Assembly: GCF_015082335.1 (NCBI RefSeq)
Contig: NZ_BLRL01000004.1
Span: 293,991 to 357,990, forward strand
DNA from: Moritella sp. F3
GTDB taxonomy: Bacteria; Pseudomonadota; Gammaproteobacteria; Enterobacterales; Moritellaceae
Length of the DNA stretch: 64,000 bases
Direction: 5' to 3'
Shown: positions 59,348 to 64,000 of the stretch, piece by piece
Layout of the letters: each line of letters begins with the position of its first letter
Position numbering within the stretch: the stretch's first letter is position 1
Notes under the pieces: generated by a model
The model's input: the letters and a program-made list of their open reading frames with translations, nothing else
The model's database searches: none
What the model was told of the DNA's origin: nothing
Made by a program: the position numbers and the translations under genes

Positions 59348-59362
59348 ACGCTCCATTGCTGC

Positions 59363-59453
59363 GGAGGGGTGGCAGAGTGGCCGAATGCACTGGTCTTGAA
59401 AACCAGCAGGGGTTAATAGCTCCTCGAGAGTTCAAATCTCTCCTCCTCCGCCA
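59363..59453 (+). tRNA. tRNA-Ser(UGA), copy 2
   Basis: Identical in sequence to copy 1 over all 91 bases, including CCA and anticodon UGA. Preceded by the same CATTGCTGC leader. Confidence 0.97.
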
Positions 59454-59464
59454 TCTATATAGAG

Positions 59465-59497
59465 AAAGGCGCTATCTGAAAAGGTAGCGCCTTTTTT
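59465..59497 (+). terminator. terminator of tRNA-Ser copy 2
   Basis: AAAGGCGCTATC and GGTAGCGCCTTT around TGAAAA, T-run. It differs from copy 1 by one base, giving a G-T pair at the top of the stem. Confidence 0.9.
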
Positions 59498-59510
59498 GCA
59501 TCTAGCATTT

Positions 59511-59538
59511 ACCAAACTACCAAACTACCAAACTACCA
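59511..59538 (+). repeat. CAAACTAC octamer tandem repeat
   Basis: Three exact copies of CAAACTAC (59513-59536) with partial flanking copies, in the spacer between tRNA-Ser copies 2 and 3. The rest of this 360-base spacer holds no gene that I can support. Confidence 0.85.
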
Positions 59539-59770
59539 GTCTTCCACTATCTAATTTCAACGGCCTATAAGCGCTTGGTATTAGTTGCGTATTTAAGTCT
59601 GATCACGGATCTTTCACGTTGTATTACTTTTAGTGTAGTAGATAGCAGTGGCGATGTTATTGATAGGCCTCTCGAATGAGGTGTTTTTAAGCTGCTATTT
59701 TGTTGTGTCGCTAGGAAGTTGATCAAGTTGGTTTTATTTTGTGCGATGTTTTTTGATTTTTGATATTCAC

Positions 59771-59799
59771 TTTACAACTGGTCTGCATCTCTCTATTAT
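59771..59799 (+). promoter_or_regulatory. promoter of tRNA-Ser copy 3
   Basis: TTTACA (59771-59776), 17-base spacer, TATTAT (59794-59799), discriminator ACGCTC. Same architecture as copy 2. Confidence 0.78.
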
Positions 59800-59813
59800 A
59801 CGCTCATTGCTGC

Positions 59814-59904
59814 GGAGGGGTGGCAGAGTGGCCGAATGCACTGGTCTTGAAAACCAGCAGGGGTTAATAGCTCCTCGAGAGTTCAAATCTCTCCTCCTCC
59901 GCCA
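59814..59904 (+). tRNA. tRNA-Ser(UGA), copy 3
   Basis: Same 91-base sequence as the other two copies, with CCA and anticodon UGA. The leader differs by one missing C. Confidence 0.97.
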
Positions 59905-59915
59905 TCTATATAGAA

Positions 59916-59948
59916 AAAGGCGCTATCTGAAAAGGTAGCGCCTTTTTT
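59916..59948 (+). terminator. terminator of tRNA-Ser copy 3
   Basis: Same hairpin as copy 2 (GGTAGCG variant), T-run following. Confidence 0.9.
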
Positions 59949-59981
59949 GCATCCAGCGTTCAGTCAATGCTAAATCTTGTC

Positions 59982-60143
59982 TTATTCCGTTTCTTCAAGC
60001 AATGCCGCACGTTGTGCATTCCATAACTTCCGCTGTGCATAATAGTGATCCCAAACACATGGGCAACAAGCGCCGCCGCCACAACAATCATCATCTGCAG
60101 GTGGGTAGGGTTTATCTATAACTTTTGGTTGTGGTTTTTCCAT
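59982..60143 (-). CDS. small cysteine-rich oxidoreductase-like N-terminal domain protein
   Basis: 53 residues, start ATG at 60143 with AAAGGA 7-8 bases upstream, stop at 59982. The protein starts MEKPQPKVIDKPYPP and contains DDDCCGGGACCPCVWDHY, the pattern of the oxidoreductase-like protein N-terminal family (PF09791). Five Cys in ten residues suggest metal or cluster binding. Function unknown. It is convergent with the third tRNA-Ser unit, whose terminator ends 33 bases away. Confidence 0.82.
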   Translation of the reverse strand: MEKPQPKVIDKPYPPADDDCCGGGACCPCVWDHYYAQRKLWNAQRAALLEETE

Positions 60144-60509
60144 GGATTTGTCCTTTCGTTAACTATAGGCAAATGTAACATATTTTTAACGGCAAATATA
60201 AAGCAATGATGTCTAATTAATAAGCTGTTGTATTACCTGTAATAAATTATATATATTGTTTTATAAAATTATTCTGTAGAGCCTAAAATATCGCAGTTAT
60301 TAGTAACTATTTTTAATTTTGCCAACTACACCGCATTTTAGCTTGAAAGTCATAAAGTTATTAAATTATTGATATATAATGCCATATTATTATTTAGTAT
60401 AAATATATTAGCGCTTATGGTTAGCTAAATAGCAAAAATAACAACCTATTTTTGACCATCTAATGTATTATGCTCTTTAGAAATTGTATGTGTATGCGGA
60501 GATATTCTT
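60144..60509. other. intergenic region ahead of uvrY
   Basis: 366 very AT-rich bases between divergent genes. TTGACC (60452-60457) is a plausible -35, but no -10 at correct distance is obvious. GGAG (60498-60501) acts as ribosome site for the TTG start of uvrY. No gene or strong hairpin seen. Confidence 0.4.
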
Positions 60510-61154
60510 TTGATTAATGTATTCCTTGTCGATGATCACGAATTAGTCCGTACCGGAATTCGCCGAATTCTTGAAGATGTACGTGGAATTAAAGTCGTGG
60601 GTGAAGTTTCATGCGGAGAGGATGCCGTTCAGTTTTGTCGAGACAATCAACCAGATGTGATCTTGATGGACATGAACATGCCAGGTATTGGCGGATTAGA
60701 AGCGACACGTAAGATTTTACGAAATAACCCTGATATTAAAATTATCGTATTAACGATACACACGGAAGAACCTTTCCCAAGCAAAGTAATGCAAGCGGGT
60801 GGTGCAGGTTATCTAACTAAAAGTGCAGCACCTGAAGAGGTATTAGGCGCAATTCGTAAAGTGCACAGTGGGCAGCGTTATATAGCTCCTGAAATTGCAC
60901 AGCAAATGGCATTGAGCCAATTTTCTTCTGCGGATGAAAACCCTTTTCAAAGTTTGTCTGAACGTGAGTTACAAATCATGATGATGATAACTAAGGGGCA
61001 AAAAGTAGTTGATATCGCTGAGCAACTACACCTTAACTCTAAGACTGTTAATGCTTATCGCTATCGCTTATTCAGTAAGCTTAATATTAATGGTGACGTG
61101 GAATTGACCCACTTGGCGATCAGACACGGTATCTTAGATGCTGACACACTATAA
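60510..61154 (+). CDS. uvrY: response regulator UvrY (GacA/VarA family)
   Basis: 214-residue NarL-family regulator, partner of BarA and activator of Csr small RNAs in relatives. Receiver domain 1-120 with acidic pocket D8-D9 and phospho-acceptor D54 in VILMDMNMPGIGG; LuxR-type helix-turn-helix at about 150-205 (LSERELQIMMMITKGQKVVDIAEQL is written here as its blocks LSERELQIMM and KGQKVVDIAEQL). Start is TTG at 60510, matching the E. coli N-terminus MINV exactly. uvrC follows in the same direction. Confidence 0.95.
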   Translation: MINVFLVDDHELVRTGIRRILEDVRGIKVVGEVSCGEDAVQFCRDNQPDVILMDMNMPGIGGLEATRKILRNNPDIKIIVLTIHTEEPFPSKVMQAGGAGYLTKSAAPEEVLGAIRKVHSGQRYIAPEIAQQMALSQFSSADENPFQSLSERELQIMMMITKGQKVVDIAEQLHLNSKTVNAYRYRLFSKLNINGDVELTHLAIRHGILDADTL

Positions 61155-61213
61155 TTAAGTATTCCTTTACTTAATTTCAATTGAGAAAGATGTCTTCGGG
61201 CATCTTTTATTTT

Positions 61214-63067
61214 ATGCCTGCAAAAGAACAATTCAATCATCAAGATTTTTTAAAAACCGTCTCGCACCAGCCGGGGGTTTACCGTATGTATGACCATAAA
61301 GAGGTGGTTATTTATGTCGGTAAAGCCAAAGACTTACATAAACGCTTAACCAGCTATTTTCGAAAAACGGTTGATCGTGAAAAAACCCGGGTCTTGGTTA
61401 CACATATTGCCAATATCGATGTCACGGTAACGCATTCTGAAACGGAAGCGCTAGTTCTTGAACATACATATATTAAGCGTTACCAGCCGCGCTACAACGT
61501 GTCACTACGAGATGACAAGTCTTACCCTTATATTCTAATCACCGCGCATGAACATCCACAGCTAACTTCTATTCGCAGTAACAATAAGCGTAAAGGCCAG
61601 TACTTTGGTCCTTATCCAAGTGGCAGTGCGGTGCGAGAAAGTCTGCATTTAATGCAAAAGCTCTTTCCCGTACGTCAATGTGAAGATAGTTATTATCAAA
61701 ATCGCTCTCGTCCGTGTTTACAATTCCAGCTCAAGCGTTGTTTAGGACCTTGTGTGAAAATGGATAACCCTGAAGAATATAACCAGCAGGTTGCACTTGC
61801 TGCGTTATTTTTGAAAGGTAAAAATATCGATGTCATTAATGAATTAGTGATTAAGATGGAGCAAGCTAGCCAGGTATTGGACTTTGAAGTCGCAGCCCGT
61901 TATCGAGACCAGATCCAAGCATTAAGAACCATTCAAGAGCAGCAATACGTCACGTCTGATTTAGGTGAGATGGACGTTATTGGTTTTGCCTTTAAAAATG
62001 GTATTGCTTGTGCGCATTTACTCTTTGTGCGTTCAGGTAAAGTTTTTGGTAGTCGTAGTTATTTCCCTAAAGTTCCTGCGGATACAGATATTAGTGAAGT
62101 GATCCAGGCTTTTTTATTGCAGTACTACCTGAATAAAGAAACACAGCAAGCAATACCAAAAGAAGTGTTGCTCACTGAGTTACCTGAAGACCATGACCTG
62201 ATTGAATCGAGCTTAAGTCAACTTGCTGGCCGTAAAATCAAGTTGACGAGTCCTAAGCGTGGTGACCGATCTAAATTTTTAAGGTTGGCACTTACTAACT
62301 CTGAAACAGCCTTAACGACAAAGTTAGCGACTAAAAGTACCGTGCTTAATCGGTTTAAAGCGTTAGAAAAAGTATTGAATTTCGACGGTAAGATACAACG
62401 TATGGAATGTTTCGATATTAGTCATACTGGTGGCGAGCAAACTGTTGCATCTTGTGTTGTGTTCAATCGTGAAGGGGCGAATAAAAGTGATTATCGACTC
62501 TATAATATCAGTGGCATTACCGGCGGAGATGATTACGCAGCGATGGCTCAAGTATTAGAGCGGCGTTTTAAAAAGGCCATTGAAGTTGATAAAATACCGG
62601 ATGTTTTATTTATTGATGGTGGTAAAGGGCAAATGACTCAGGCGGAGCAGGTACTAACTCAGTACGCTGATAATTTTGCGGTTAAGCGGCCTAAAATAAT
62701 TGGTATTGCTAAAGGCGTGACCCGTAAAGCGGGCTTAGAGACATTAATTTTGTCGGGCGCATTAGATAACGTGGCTGATACTGAGTTTTATCTACCCTGT
62801 GATTCACCTGCCCTGCATCTGGTACAACATATACGTGATGAATCTCACCGCTTTGCCATTACTGGCCATCGGGCTCGTCGAAACAAAGCTAAGCGTACGA
62901 GTTCTTTGGAAGGGATTGCTGGCGTTGGACCTAAGCGTCGACAAGTATTACTGAAATTTATGGGGGGCTTACAGCAACTGCGTAGTGCAAGTCGCGAAGA
63001 AATAGCAAAAGTGCCAGGTATAAGTATTGATTTAGCAGAAAAAATTTATGATTCATTGCATCAATAA
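61214..63067 (+). CDS. uvrC: excinuclease ABC subunit UvrC
   Basis: Nuclease of nucleotide excision repair making both incisions. GIY-YIG domain at the start ([27 protein letters not shown]), Cys-rich segment ([30 protein letters not shown] in pieces), UVR domain, C-terminal RNase H-like nuclease ([29 protein letters not shown]) and a double HhH. I choose ATG 61214 ([16 protein letters not shown]), which aligns with E. coli; the frame is open from 61181 and ATG 61190 is an alternative. About 617 aa versus 610. Confidence 0.94.
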   Translation: MPAKEQFNHQDFLKTVSHQPGVYRMYDHKEVVIYVGKAKDLHKRLTSYFRKTVDREKTRVLVTHIANIDVTVTHSETEALVLEHTYIKRYQPRYNVSLRDDKSYPYILITAHEHPQLTSIRSNNKRKGQYFGPYPSGSAVRESLHLMQKLFPVRQCEDSYYQNRSRPCLQFQLKRCLGPCVKMDNPEEYNQQVALAALFLKGKNIDVINELVIKMEQASQVLDFEVAARYRDQIQALRTIQEQQYVTSDLGEMDVIGFAFKNGIACAHLLFVRSGKVFGSRSYFPKVPADTDISEVIQAFLLQYYLNKETQQAIPKEVLLTELPEDHDLIESSLSQLAGRKIKLTSPKRGDRSKFLRLALTNSETALTTKLATKSTVLNRFKALEKVLNFDGKIQRMECFDISHTGGEQTVASCVVFNREGANKSDYRLYNISGITGGDDYAAMAQVLERRFKKAIEVDKIPDVLFIDGGKGQMTQAEQVLTQYADNFAVKRPKIIGIAKGVTRKAGLETLILSGALDNVADTEFYLPCDSPALHLVQHIRDESHRFAITGHRARRNKAKRTSSLEGIAGVGPKRRQVLLKFMGGLQQLRSASREEIAKVPGISIDLAEKIYDSLHQ

Positions 63068-63116
63068 GCAAGATATAGGACTATATAGGGGTTTCAATTT
63101 CAAAAGCATGAGAATA

Positions 63117-63695
63117 ATGAAAAACATACCAAATATTTTAACTTTGTTTCGCGTGATTTTAATTCCTTTTTTTGTTCTCGCGTTTTATTTACCAATTGAG
63201 AATTCGTTTTATATCGCGACTTGGATCTTCTTTATTGCAGGTGTAACTGATTATCTTGATGGCTATTTAGCAAGACGCTGGAATGTATCAAGTAAGCTAG
63301 GCGCATTCCTCGACCCTGTGGCAGATAAAATTATGGTTATTACGGCGCTCGTGATGGTTGCGGGTGATCACGACCGTATCGCTGCGACTGTCGGCGAGCA
63401 TAGTGCATTATGGATCATGATCCCCACACTGATTATGATTGGCCGTGAACTGGCTATTTCAGGTTTACGTGAATGGATGGCAGATCTTGGTAAGCGTGCT
63501 AATGTTGCTGTTGGTAATGCTGGTAAGTGGAAAACTTCTTTACAAATGATGGCGTTAGGTGGCTTAATTTGGCAGCAAGGTCCGTGGATGGTTTACCTTG
63601 CTTATATCGTGTTTTATGCTGCGATGGTGTTAACGGTTGTTTCTATGGTGCAATACTTTGCAGCTGCATGGGGTGAGTTAACGAGCGAAGACTAG
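63117..63695 (+). CDS. pgsA: CDP-diacylglycerol--glycerol-3-phosphate phosphatidyltransferase
   Basis: Inner-membrane enzyme of phosphatidylglycerol synthesis. CDP-alcohol phosphatidyltransferase motif DYLDGYLARRWNVSSKLGAFLDPVADK (D-G-A-R-G-D-D pattern) near residue 45-70 is clear; six hydrophobic segments. Start at 63117 (MKNIPNILTLFRVILIPFF), aligned with E. coli; 192 aa versus 182. The open frame extends back into the uvrC end but that part is not protein-like. Confidence 0.94.
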   Translation: MKNIPNILTLFRVILIPFFVLAFYLPIENSFYIATWIFFIAGVTDYLDGYLARRWNVSSKLGAFLDPVADKIMVITALVMVAGDHDRIAATVGEHSALWIMIPTLIMIGRELAISGLREWMADLGKRANVAVGNAGKWKTSLQMMALGGLIWQQGPWMVYLAYIVFYAAMVLTVVSMVQYFAAAWGELTSED

Positions 63696-63706
63696 ATTTC
63701 ATTTTT

Positions 63707-63742
63707 AATAACGAGATGCTATTTTGATAAGGTCTCGTTATT
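63707..63742. terminator. hairpin after pgsA
   Basis: Perfect 10-bp arms AATAACGAGA and TCTCGTTATT with a 16-base loop, 12 bases past the pgsA stop. No T-run follows, so it could be an mRNA-stabilising hairpin or a weak terminator. Confidence 0.45.
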
Positions 63743-63827
63743 GCGGTGATATTTAACCCCTTTTAGCTAAAAAACAAACTGTTTAGGTTGAAACGTAAAC
63801 GTTTTAATCAATGCGATTAAAAGGGTG

Positions 63828-63855
63828 TTGACTCTGCCTTTTAGGTCTGTAGAAT
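63828..63855 (+). promoter_or_regulatory. tRNA operon promoter
   Basis: TTGACT (63828-63833), 16-base spacer, TAGAAT (63850-63855), followed by GCGTC, a GC-rich discriminator typical of stable-RNA promoters. The tRNA-Leu starts 69 bases further. Confidence 0.75.
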
Positions 63856-63923
63856 GCGTCAGCACATAGGGGCTAAAGCAGTTTAATTAAAACAGCTTAG
63901 ATGATATGTAAAAAGAATTCTGT

Positions 63924-64000
63924 GCCCGAGTGGTGAAATCGGTAGACACAAGGGATTTAAAATCCCTCGCTTAATAGGCGTGCCGGTTCAATTCCGGCCT
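63924..64000 (+). tRNA. tRNA-Leu(UAA), cut at the right edge
   Basis: 77 bases visible up to within the T-arm/acceptor stem. Acceptor GCCCGAG, D-arm TGGTGAAATCGGTAGACA, anticodon stem AAGGGATTTAAAATCCCT with UAA, variable arm and TTCAATT loop, close to E. coli leuZ. The pgsA-to-tRNA order is as in E. coli, but no Gly or Cys tRNA precedes it here. Confidence 0.95.

Noticed and set aside
59665..59688. Possible small RNA terminator (CCTC/GAGG then T-run) between tRNA-Ser copies 2 and 3
   Set aside because: The stem has only four to five pairs and no promoter or conserved body was seen upstream.
58399..59948. CRISPR-like or mobile repeats
   Set aside because: The repeated units are full tRNA-Ser genes with terminators, the spacers are unequal in length, and no cas, integrase or transposase gene is near.

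Overview
The window reads as a chromosomal segment of a marine gammaproteobacterium, probably Moritella or a close relative in the Alteromonadales/Vibrionales. This is inferred from protein resemblance and conserved gene neighbourhoods (sapABCDF, trxB-lrp-ftsK-lolA-rarA-crcB-serS, infA-bpt-aat, yccA-tusE, uvrY-uvrC-pgsA, gapA-yeaD, yfbR-alaA), moderate AT richness, and a Sfp-type phosphopantetheinyl transferase of the kind used by PUFA synthases. No insertion sequence, prophage, integron or CRISPR array was seen. Gene density is high and most genes are core.

Layout. 1-5245 (minus): sapABCDF peptide ABC transporter, cut at the left edge within sapF. 5534-12107: tyrR, a DUF3108 protein, cobQ, pdxH-grxA (minus), pssA. 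12373-17937: HlyU-family protein, msrA, M50 metallopeptidase, phosphopantetheinyl transferase, a small membrane protein, and a TSUP exporter divergent from a MocR regulator. 17994-22589: lipoprotein, DUF4344 metallopeptidase, then a Zur-box operon encoding a histidine-rich outer-membrane barrel, a ZnuA-like binding protein and a ZnuB-like permease, with no ATPase gene. 22669-31198: yfbR, alaA, the operon thioesterase-ugpQ-HD hydrolase-pabC, and ppsR divergent from ppsA. 31301-39049: NIT-like membrane protein, PEGA/FGE-like protein, ydiJ, a lipoprotein.

39140-46289 is a sugar-metabolism patch: yeaD-gapA (minus), a MalQ-derived protein that has lost its catalytic residues, a DUF2989 lipoprotein, a second GAPDH of 475 residues, and yeaC. 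46575-57459 is a conserved informational and cell-envelope block. 57544-59948 holds yccA and three near-identical tRNA-Ser(UGA) units, each with its own terminator, interrupted by a two-domain thioredoxin-fold protein. 59982-64000: a 53-residue cysteine-rich protein, uvrY-uvrC-pgsA, and a tRNA-Leu(UAA) cut by the right edge.

The strongest candidates for something new are the degenerate GH77 protein at 41670-42974 with its repeat-rich promoter region, the ATPase-less Zur operon at 19683-22589, the MocR/TSUP divergent unit with spaced direct repeats, and the tRNA-Ser(UGA) triplication.
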